Below are positions 16,991-24,358 of a stretch of DNA of 47,563 bases, piece after piece. The stretch's first letter is position 1. Each line of letters starts with the position of its first letter. The stretch is from CAYTLW01 sp964438735 (GTDB lineage Bacteria; Myxococcota_A; UBA9042), in the NCBI GenBank assembly GCA_964438735.1, contig CAYTLW010000053.1:1-47563 (forward strand). The letters are read 5' to 3'. The translations under genes were made by a program, and so were the position numbers. The notes beneath the pieces were generated by a model that worked only from the letters and a program-made list of their open reading frames with translations, did no database searches and was not told where the DNA came from.

Positions 16991-17542
16991 ATGCGCTATG
17001 GTGTTCGCATGCGGGCGTGCGTGCGATCGTTGATCTTCCTGGCCCTTGCCGCGCTGCTGATGGCGGCGGCGCCGGCGGAGCGGACCGCCGCGAAAGCGCC
17101 GAAGCGCCAGGTCGTGGCGCCCGCCCTCGGGGCCCGCCTGGTGGTACCCGACGGGGTGCTGACCCGCTCGACCACGGCGCCCATTTCGCTGCCACACTCG
17201 GGCGTATCCGCCGAAGATCTCTACTTGACGCAAGGCGGCGACCTGCTGGTGACGGTCAACATGTGGCCCGATCCCCTCCGCCTGGGCGCCGCCGGAGCGA
17301 TGACGCGGGCACTGGCCTGGCTGTTGGACCGCGACAGCCGCCTCGAGGTGCGCACCGCCGGACGTCGCGCTGTGCCCGCCTTCCTGCTCGTCCAGCCGCG
17401 TTCACCACAGTCTTATGGCCGTCGCATCGCGTTGCTGGGTAGCGGTGGCGTGGTCGCCCGCATCACCTGCGAAAACACCTCAGATGTCCGCGCAGTCGCC
17501 GCTTTCGAGTTGGCGATGTCCACCTTTGACGGACCGCCATGA
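16991..17542 (+). CDS. Small exported protein of unknown function
   Basis: A 183-residue protein with an N-terminal signal peptide (hydrophobic core SLIFLALAALLMAAA). The mature part is a single alpha/beta-looking domain with no recognised motif and one Cys near the C terminus (ITCENTSD). Two in-frame ATGs, 16991 and 17009, are possible; 16991 is taken because GGTGG precedes it. It starts 14 nt after the previous stop, and its stop overlaps the CHAP gene's start (ATGA), implying co-translation. It could be a chaperone, inhibitor or immunity partner for the wall hydrolase, but nothing in the sequence proves this. Confidence 0.7.
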   Translation: MRYGVRMRACVRSLIFLALAALLMAAAPAERTAAKAPKRQVVAPALGARLVVPDGVLTRSTTAPISLPHSGVSAEDLYLTQGGDLLVTVNMWPDPLRLGAAGAMTRALAWLLDRDSRLEVRTAGRRAVPAFLLVQPRSPQSYGRRIALLGSGGVVARITCENTSDVRAVAAFELAMSTFDGPP

Positions 17543-20529
17543 AGTGGGTCCGCCCGGTCGTGCTCGTGTGCTCTCTGGTGCTTGCCGGGGCGCTCGCGTT
17601 GCCCTCGCCGGCGGCGGCCGTGAGCCAGTGCGGTGGCCAGAAGGACTCATGCAAATGCGGCATGAACAACCCCTACCCCTGCTGCGATAACGGCAGCAAT
17701 TGCACATGGTGGGCCTGGCATCGGGCCTGCTGTCATTGGGGCATGGCCCTGCCCGGCTGGGGCAACGCCAACACCTGGTCGAAGTACGCCAAGGGCTACA
17801 GCAAGGTCGAGGTATCCAGCTCGCCCAAAGTGGGCAGCATCGCCACCAGCACCAAGGGCTACTACGGTCACGTCGCCTGGGTCGTCGGCGTCAGCGGCGG
17901 CACGGTCACCGTCAGCGAGATGAACTGCTGCGGCAAGTGCGCCTGGGGCACCAAGACCAAGAAGTACTCCGCCAGCTACTTCAACTCGGGCTACGTCATC
18001 AAGAAGGGCAGCAGCGGCCCCAAGTGCGGCAACGGCAAGTGCGAGGGCGGAGAGAACTGTGGCAACTGCAGCAAGGATTGCGGCGGCTGCTGCGGCAACG
18101 GCAAGTGCGATAACGGCGAGAACTGCAAGAGCTGCCACAAGGACTGCGGCGACTGCTGCGGCAACGGCAAGTGCGACAACGGCGAGAACTGCGCCTCGTG
18201 CGACAAGGATTGCGGCTCGTGCTGCGGCAACGGCAAGTGTGACCACGGCGAAAACTGCGCCAAATGCGCCAAGGATTGCGGAGTCTGCTGCGGCAACGGC
18301 AAGTGTGACCACGGCGAGACCTGCCCCACCTGCCCCAAGGACTGCCATTGCCAGCCCGAAGGGGCCTTCGACGTGGCCTCGTGCGACCAGGTCAGCGGCT
18401 GGGCCTGGGATCCGGACGCCAAGATCCCGGTCAAGGTCGACCTGCGCATCGACGGCAAGACCGTGGCCAACATGACCGCCAATGGCCCCCACAAAAGCCA
18501 CGCCGGCAAGGGCTTCAGCTGGCCGGTGCCGCAGACCCTCAAGAACGGCGCCTCCCACGCGGCGACGGGCTTCGCCTTCGACACCCAGACCGATGGCAAG
18601 TCCTCGCTCGGCGAACGCAAATTCCTTTGCGACAACCGCACTTCGGCGGAGGGCATCTGGGTCACCACGCGCAAAGATGCTTCGGGCGTGGAGGTGTCGT
18701 TACCGGCCACCAAGCCGCCTCGTCTGAGCCTGTTGCATCGCCACCAGGCGGGCGATCCGCACCCGGTCAACGGCCTCACCGAGAGCTGCGCCGAGCTGGG
18801 CCTGGCGACCTTCGAGCGCCTCCTGGGGCGGACCACCTGGAACTTGAAGGGCGGCCACCTGCAGGCGCGGCTGCAGGTGCAGGGCGCCACGGTGCGCGAG
18901 TTGAAGGCCGGCAGCAAAGGGGCGGCCGACGAGGATGTCAGCGGCCCGCTCAACAGGATCTGCCTGCGCACCCAGGCGACCAAACCCGCGGTGGTGGGCA
19001 CAACGCAGCAGGTGCGTCTGGACAAGATCGAGTTGAAGGCGGCGGGCTGGACCAGCAGCTACAGCCCCACCGCTCAGGGGCTCATTTTCGGCGCTCAGGC
19101 CGGCGACAGCCTGGTCTTTGCCACCCGCAGCCATCCTGCAGGCGAGTTGCCTGGAGCCGGCTACATCGCTGCCTGGCGCAGCTTCGAGCACGGCTTCGAC
19201 GCCGTCAGTTGGCAGTTGTCCGGCATGCCGGATGGCGACTCGCTGGCCTTGGAGTTGGTGGTGGACGGCCAGGCCCACGCCATCACGGCCGCCGGACAGG
19301 TCGCCGGGTTGCGCGGCAAGTCGGTGCGAATGCAGATGCGAGCGACCGGCGACGAGCCGATCCCCGCCGACGTGAGCGCGCGGCTGGACAACATCCGCGT
19401 GCGCGACAACGCCATCCGCCTGGAGGGTCCCTGGCGCATGGAACGGGCAGGTAGTCGCGGCTTCTCCGCTGCCATCCCGAAGCTCGCCGACGACAAGCGA
19501 CCGGGCCTGCACGTGGCGGTGCGCCATGCGCCCCACGACTACTGGACCACCGGGGTGATGCGCGCTGTGCACGCGACCGTCGGGCCGCCCTTCGAGCGCA
19601 TTCGCGGCACATTCCGGCAAGAGGTGCCCGGCGGCGGATTCCGCCTGGACATTCTGGCCGACGGCAAATCGGTTCAGGGCTGGGCGCGCAGTGGGCGGCA
19701 CCAGGTGGACTTCGACGTGCCCGCCAGCGGCCACCAGGTCGCCGTGGCGGTGTCGCCCATCGAGGACGCCGAACTGGACGCCATGGCGCGCTTTGAGGTG
19801 CTTGATTTGCAGGTCCTCAAGTCCGGCTGGTGGTCGGCCAGCAGCCCGCGATGCGCCGGATTGCGCGACTATCGGCCTGCGCCCGGCGCCATCCGTCTGG
19901 AGACACCCGCTGAACACGTGGGCGCCAAGCTGCCGCTCATGGGGGCCCATCGTGTACTGCGGCGATTTGCCAGCCCGCAGACGGGCGTACGGCTGACCTA
20001 TCGACAGGACCTGGACGAGGAGGCGCTGCGGGTGATGGTGCTGCTCGATGGCGTGCCGGCGCGGCTCATCGAAGCCGACGGCAAGCACACCGAGAAGGTG
20101 GTCATCGAGGCCGACGCCTTCCGCACCCTGGCCGTGGCCCTGGCCCCTCGTGTGCCGGGGCTGGCCGTGCCGCGACCCGGCTGGGCGGAGTTCAGCGACA
20201 TCCAGGTACATGCCGCCGGCAGCTCATGGCAGCTGGCGTTGGCCGTGCCAGCGGCCGAACCGGAGCTTGTGACATCCGGTCTGGCTGACGCCATCGGTGG
20301 CGATGCGGCGGCGGTCGGTGGCGCCCGTGGAGGGTCCGGCGGCGGTCGTTCCGGCGGTTGTATGGCGGCACGGGGAGCAGACGGCAGCGCGCCTTTGCTC
20401 GCGTTGATGATTGTCGTGTTTGCCGGCCTGTGGCGCCGGCGTCACTCGAAGACTTCGGTGATGGCGTCCGGTAGCGCGAGCACTTCCACCGCCCGTGAGA
20501 TCCGGCTGGTGCCCGGCAACGCGCCCTGA
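17539..20529 (+). CDS. CHAP-domain cell-wall hydrolase with Cys repeats and MYXO-CTERM-like tail
   Basis: A 996-residue exported protein with a Sec signal peptide (1-27). A CHAP domain (about 38-155) has catalytic Cys55 in NCTWWAW, His111 in GHVAWV and a candidate acid E127, predicting amidase or endopeptidase action on peptidoglycan. Five 22-residue repeats of the form CGNGKC(D)xGExCxxCxKDC follow (about 163-272), then about 650 residues of beta-rich domains. Near the C terminus, SGGC (Cys941) plus a hydrophobic stretch and WRRR match the MYXO-CTERM surface-sorting pattern. Unusually, 28 further residues follow the arginines, in the region overlapping the opposite gene (20442-20529). This could be real or reflect a missed stop from an indel. 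Possible role: self-wall remodelling or predation. Confidence 0.85.
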   Translation: MKWVRPVVLVCSLVLAGALALPSPAAAVSQCGGQKDSCKCGMNNPYPCCDNGSNCTWWAWHRACCHWGMALPGWGNANTWSKYAKGYSKVEVSSSPKVGSIATSTKGYYGHVAWVVGVSGGTVTVSEMNCCGKCAWGTKTKKYSASYFNSGYVIKKGSSGPKCGNGKCEGGENCGNCSKDCGGCCGNGKCDNGENCKSCHKDCGDCCGNGKCDNGENCASCDKDCGSCCGNGKCDHGENCAKCAKDCGVCCGNGKCDHGETCPTCPKDCHCQPEGAFDVASCDQVSGWAWDPDAKIPVKVDLRIDGKTVANMTANGPHKSHAGKGFSWPVPQTLKNGASHAATGFAFDTQTDGKSSLGERKFLCDNRTSAEGIWVTTRKDASGVEVSLPATKPPRLSLLHRHQAGDPHPVNGLTESCAELGLATFERLLGRTTWNLKGGHLQARLQVQGATVRELKAGSKGAADEDVSGPLNRICLRTQATKPAVVGTTQQVRLDKIELKAAGWTSSYSPTAQGLIFGAQAGDSLVFATRSHPAGELPGAGYIAAWRSFEHGFDAVSWQLSGMPDGDSLALELVVDGQAHAITAAGQVAGLRGKSVRMQMRATGDEPIPADVSARLDNIRVRDNAIRLEGPWRMERAGSRGFSAAIPKLADDKRPGLHVAVRHAPHDYWTTGVMRAVHATVGPPFERIRGTFRQEVPGGGFRLDILADGKSVQGWARSGRHQVDFDVPASGHQVAVAVSPIEDAELDAMARFEVLDLQVLKSGWWSASSPRCAGLRDYRPAPGAIRLETPAEHVGAKLPLMGAHRVLRRFASPQTGVRLTYRQDLDEEALRVMVLLDGVPARLIEADGKHTEKVVIEADAFRTLAVALAPRVPGLAVPRPGWAEFSDIQVHAAGSSWQLALAVPAAEPELVTSGLADAIGGDAAAVGGARGGSGGGRSGGCMAARGADGSAPLLALMIVVFAGLWRRRHSKTSVMASGSASTSTAREIRLVPGNAP
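18025..18354 (+). repeat. Five exact-period 66-bp coding repeats
   Basis: Units start at 18025, 18091, 18157, 18223 and 18289, each opening with TGCGGCAACGGCAAGTG and encoding CGNGKC...KDC. The period is exactly 66 bp with no indels. They may serve as a disulfide-rich stalk between the CHAP domain and the C-terminal domains. Confidence 0.85.
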
Positions 20530-21446
20530 ACGCTCACCGTGAGCACCGATGTCGTGTCGAAGAGCGCCTCGAAGAAGGCCCAGTAGATGCCGGTTTCCGG
20601 ACGTACGCTTGCGTCCGCCACCAACAGGTCTGCCTTCCACGGCACGTCACCGGCGATCAGCGCGTCACCCAGGTCGAAGAATAGCGCCACCTGGGTCTTG
20701 GTTTTGGCCTTGTCGCCCTGGGCCAGCACCTCGTCGCCCACCGTCAACTTCTCCACCGCCACCACGTCGCCGACGGTAGAGGGCTCGTCGGCTCGACCGA
20801 TGAGCCCGAATCCAGCGGCCACAGGCGCCTCTGTACATGATGCCGTGCCGTTCATGGGTTTGTTCAGGTCGATGCCTTCGGGCAGGTACTGGCGCTGGTA
20901 GGTGCCCGCCTTGTCGCCGTACCAGGACGTGGGTATGGCCCACCAGGCGGTCTGCTTGCGGTAGTGGGTGCCCGGCTTGAGCGTCGCCACCAGCTCGGTC
21001 GCGGCGGCCAGGGCGAAATCCAGTCGACGAACCTGGGCCAGTCCATCCAGCGGGCAGGTGGACGCCACCAGCAGGTGACCGCCGGGCCGCAACATGGTCA
21101 GGTCGCGCAGCTTGTCATAGCCGGCAGCGTACTTGGGACCTTCACCCTCCAACTCGTGCATGGGCAGGTAGCCCGCCTCGTCCAATGCCGCGGCGAACTT
21201 GGCCAGCGGGATGCCCTGGCCCACCTTGGCGGCGCGGACCGCCGATCGGAACTCGCGCGACCCGGTACAAAGGGCTGCCCCGCCGCCGCTGCCGGCCTTG
21301 CCGCTGCCGCCGGCGTCGCTCGCGCCGGCCTCGCCCTCGCCGCCTCCGCCGCCGCCGAACGATCCGCCGCAACCGGCCAGCACCAGCATCAGGCAGAAAG
21401 CCAGGGCGCTGACTCGGTGGACTGTGGGCAGGACAAACGACGTCAT
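20442..21446 (-). CDS. Putative lipoprotein of unknown function
   Basis: A 334-residue lipoprotein with signal peptide and lipobox LAGC (Cys26), then a Gly/Glu/Ala-rich linker. The mature domain (about 55-334) mixes alpha and beta segments. LRPGGHLLVAS resembles a late strand of a Rossmann-like fold but without a binding motif I would trust. ATG 21446 is the only start that gives the signal peptide; no clear ribosome site precedes it. Its 3' end overlaps the CHAP gene's 3' end by 88 nt on the opposite strand. No family recognised. Confidence 0.75.
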   Translation of the reverse strand: MTSFVLPTVHRVSALAFCLMLVLAGCGGSFGGGGGGEGEAGASDAGGSGKAGSGGGAALCTGSREFRSAVRAAKVGQGIPLAKFAAALDEAGYLPMHELEGEGPKYAAGYDKLRDLTMLRPGGHLLVASTCPLDGLAQVRRLDFALAAATELVATLKPGTHYRKQTAWWAIPTSWYGDKAGTYQRQYLPEGIDLNKPMNGTASCTEAPVAAGFGLIGRADEPSTVGDVVAVEKLTVGDEVLAQGDKAKTKTQVALFFDLGDALIAGDVPWKADLLVADASVRPETGIYWAFFEALFDTTSVLTVSVQGALPGTSRISRAVEVLALPDAITEVFE

Positions 21447-21514
21447 GGTGTCAATCTATCCCCGGCTTGCCCCGGTCACAAGTTGGGCCCCTGTCGCCCG
21501 CGTTCTCCCTGCCC

Positions 21515-21520
21515 TACACT
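21515..21520 (+). promoter_or_regulatory. Candidate -10 box placing a leaderless start at 21530
   Basis: TACACT at 21515-21520 matches the key positions of a -10 box and sits 9 nt before GTG 21530, where no ribosome-binding site is visible. This would give a leaderless transcript. The -35 region is not convincing. Confidence 0.28.
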
Positions 21521-21529
21521 CAGCCCCTT

Positions 21530-24292
21530 GTGACCCGCTTCGTGGTCACCCGCGGGGTCCGCTTGCTTACCCGATTGATCCCCCTGCTCCTGTTGATTAC
21601 CGGCACCACGGGCCTCGTCTACGAGGTGGTGCTGGCGCGCTTTCTGTCGCTGCACTTGGGCTCTTCGGGGGCCTCTCAGGCCATCACCCTCGCGGCATTC
21701 CTCGGCGGCCTGTCCACCGGCGCGCTGCTGGTGGGACGCTACTCGGATCGCTGGCTCAGCCGGCTTCCGCGGCCCATCTACGCCTGGGCCGCCCTGGAGG
21801 CTGCCATCGGCGTCTGGGCCTTGCTGCTGCCCACGGCGGCCGACGCCGTCTTCGGCACCTATGACGGCCTGATCGTCGGACTGGACCCCACTTCTCCGGC
21901 CATGGTCGCGTTGAAGCTGGCTTGCGCAGGGCTGTTGATGTTGCCCCTGTCCGTGCCCATGGGCGCCACCCTGCCCGTCCTGGCGGCTTGCATCGAACGC
22001 CACGACAGGTCCATCGGCGTGCGCGTGGTGTCGCGCTTCTATTACATCAACGCCGCCGGCGGGGCGCTCGGCGCCTTGCTGGCCGGCTTCGTGCTCATCG
22101 AGCGTCTCGGCCTCGAGTTGCCCTTGACCCTGGCGGCCATGTTGAACATCGTCGTCGCAGCCGTGGTCGTGCAGGTATTCCGCAGACTCGACGCCTCCCC
22201 GCCACCCGTCGCCGAAGAGACCGTCGCACCCCAAGGCGCCGGGTCCGGTGGGATGGGCGGCGCCCGGGTCTATGTGCTGGCCGCAGGTCTGACCGGCTTC
22301 GTCACCCTGTCCTACGAGGTGGTCTGGACGCGCCTGGCGGGACTGTTGATGGGTGCCAGCGTCTACGCATTCGCGACCATGTTGTTCGTGGTTATCGCCG
22401 GCATCGCCTCGGGCAGCGCCCTGGCCACGTGGGTGATCGGCCGTGGCGTCGACGGCCGGCGCGTATTCTGGTGGTCGCAGGTGCTGGCCGCCCTGGCCGC
22501 GCTGGGCCTCGTCCTGCGCCTGGCCGAGCTGCCCGTGGACCTGCTGATGCTGCGCATCGGATTCGAACCGGTGGCGGCCAACTACGTCGCCTGGCTGTGG
22601 GTAGGCGGCGGCATGGTGGCCGCCCACCTGATGCCCGGCGCCATCGCCCTGGGCGCCGCATTTCCAGCCCTGCTGGCCTGCGCCAGTTCCGCCGGTGCAC
22701 GCACGGACCGCGCCACCGCCTGGCTGCTCGGGGTCAACACCATCGGCAACCTGCTCGGCGCACTGCTGGCCAGCTTCTACGCCATGCCGGCACTGGGGGT
22801 GGAGGGGTTGCTCATCGTCGGCGCGCTCATCTCCCTGGCCACGGCCACGCTATGCGCCGGTGGCCTGCCCCGCCTGCCCGCCCTGGTGACACCTGCCCTG
22901 GTCGGCGCCCTCGCCATCACGTTGCTTGTGGCGCCGCCGGACATCTCGCTGCTCTACCGGGGGCTCTTCAGGGCCCGCGCTCGCACGCCGGCGGCGGCCC
23001 TGCACGAGGTATCGCGCGCCCGTCGGGTGGAGCTGGCGTATCGCCATGACGGCAAGGATACCTCGGTCTCCCTGGACCGTCTGCCCGACGGCAACCTGCT
23101 CTTTCGAATCGGCGGAAAAGTCGACGGCGGCACCAACGATGCGCCCTCGCAGTCCATCCTCGGTCACTTGGGATTCCTCTTCCGACCGGCTGCCCGCGAC
23201 GTGATGGTCATCGGGCTCGGTACGGGCCAGACCGCCGCCGCCGTGGCGGCCCATTCGGCGACCCGGGTGCTGGTGAGCGAGATCTCGCCCGGCATGGTGG
23301 GGGTCACACGTCGTTTTGCCGCGCACAACCAGAATGTGCTGGACAACCCGCGGGTCGAAGTCGTCTACACCGACGGCCGCGAGTTGATGCAGGCTCAGCC
23401 GCCGAACAGCTTTGACATGGTGGTCTCGGAACCCTCCAATCCGTGGGTCGTGGGCGTGGCGGATCTCTATACGGTCGAGCACTTCGAGCGTCTTCGACAA
23501 CGTATGCGGCCCGGTGCCGTGCTGCTGCAATGGCTACAGGCCTACGAGACCGATGACGACCTGCTGGTCGACGTGGTCTGCACGGTCCATGGCGCCTTCG
23601 AGCACATGGCCGTCTTCCGCATGGCGCCCAACGACCTGGCCCTGGCAGCATCGGATGCACCGCTGGCGGTGGATATGGCCGCGGCGGCGTCGATGCTGCG
23701 TGATCCCGCCGTACAGTCGGAGCTGGCCGGGCATGCGGACAAACGGCTGCCCAGAACACTGGATGAATTCCTCCTGCTGCAACTGTCCGGTCGTCAGACC
23801 ATCGCCCGCATGTGTCAGGGCTGGCGTGGAGGACTGTCCGAACGTTTCCCCATGCTCGAGTATCGCGCGCCCGCCGCCTTCTTCGTCGGCGCTACCGCAC
23901 GCCGCGCCCGGGGCGCATTGGACGCGCGCCTGCGGCCGGATGCGGACACCGAACTGGCCCGTGCGCTGCGGCTTGCGCCGCCATCGGAGCGGCGCAAGGA
24001 CGCGCTGCATCGCTACCTGGTACGCGCCAACTATCGCGACGAGTTGCCCCTTCGTCTGGCCACGGCGGCGGCGTTCGATCAGTTGCCCAAGGGGCTGCAG
24101 CAGGTCGCCACGCACCTGCCGGAACCGGTGAGCGTGACCACCGCGGCGCGGTCGCAGGCTTGCGAATTGCTGCGCCGCCGCGGCGCCGTCGGCCGGGCGA
24201 AGACCGTGTATGGTCCGCTGCCACTGGGCCCGCTCATGGCCCGCTGGGAGCGCGCCTGTGCCGGCCCAACCCAGCCGCCGCCGACTCGTTGA
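21530..24292 (+). CDS. Membrane-fused spermidine-synthase-like protein
   Basis: A polytopic membrane protein of about 920 residues. The N-terminal half (to about residue 500) holds a dozen or so hydrophobic segments in MFS-like arrangement. A Rossmann-fold spermidine-synthase-like domain follows (about 510-740): IGLGTGQTA as nucleotide loop, VYTDGRE as the conserved Asp, and VVSEPSNPW where classical enzymes have an Asp. The C-terminal 180 residues are soluble and helical. Such fused proteins are common in deltaproteobacteria and planctomycetes; the substrate is unproven and may not be a polyamine. GTG 21530 is chosen over a TTG at 21467; GTG 21542 is another option. Divergent from the lipoprotein at 21446; the SulP gene follows 66 nt later. 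Confidence 0.82.
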   Translation: MTRFVVTRGVRLLTRLIPLLLLITGTTGLVYEVVLARFLSLHLGSSGASQAITLAAFLGGLSTGALLVGRYSDRWLSRLPRPIYAWAALEAAIGVWALLLPTAADAVFGTYDGLIVGLDPTSPAMVALKLACAGLLMLPLSVPMGATLPVLAACIERHDRSIGVRVVSRFYYINAAGGALGALLAGFVLIERLGLELPLTLAAMLNIVVAAVVVQVFRRLDASPPPVAEETVAPQGAGSGGMGGARVYVLAAGLTGFVTLSYEVVWTRLAGLLMGASVYAFATMLFVVIAGIASGSALATWVIGRGVDGRRVFWWSQVLAALAALGLVLRLAELPVDLLMLRIGFEPVAANYVAWLWVGGGMVAAHLMPGAIALGAAFPALLACASSAGARTDRATAWLLGVNTIGNLLGALLASFYAMPALGVEGLLIVGALISLATATLCAGGLPRLPALVTPALVGALAITLLVAPPDISLLYRGLFRARARTPAAALHEVSRARRVELAYRHDGKDTSVSLDRLPDGNLLFRIGGKVDGGTNDAPSQSILGHLGFLFRPAARDVMVIGLGTGQTAAAVAAHSATRVLVSEISPGMVGVTRRFAAHNQNVLDNPRVEVVYTDGRELMQAQPPNSFDMVVSEPSNPWVVGVADLYTVEHFERLRQRMRPGAVLLQWLQAYETDDDLLVDVVCTVHGAFEHMAVFRMAPNDLALAASDAPLAVDMAAAASMLRDPAVQSELAGHADKRLPRTLDEFLLLQLSGRQTIARMCQGWRGGLSERFPMLEYRAPAAFFVGATARRARGALDARLRPDADTELARALRLAPPSERRKDALHRYLVRANYRDELPLRLATAAAFDQLPKGLQQVATHLPEPVSVTTAARSQACELLRRRGAVGRAKTVYGPLPLGPLMARWERACAGPTQPPPTR

Positions 24293-24358
24293 CCTGCCGC
24301 CCCGTTCTGGCGCAGCATCGACCGGCCCCGTTTGTTCCAACCCCGTACAGGTCACTTC

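Noticed and set aside
15204..17195. Minus-strand 663-codon frame opposite the five-module lipoprotein
   Set aside because: No start signals or domain; the plus strand has a signal peptide and conserved repeats.
18025..18354. Regular 66-bp repeats as a CRISPR array
   Set aside because: The repeats are contiguous without unique spacers, stay in frame and encode Cys-rich protein units.
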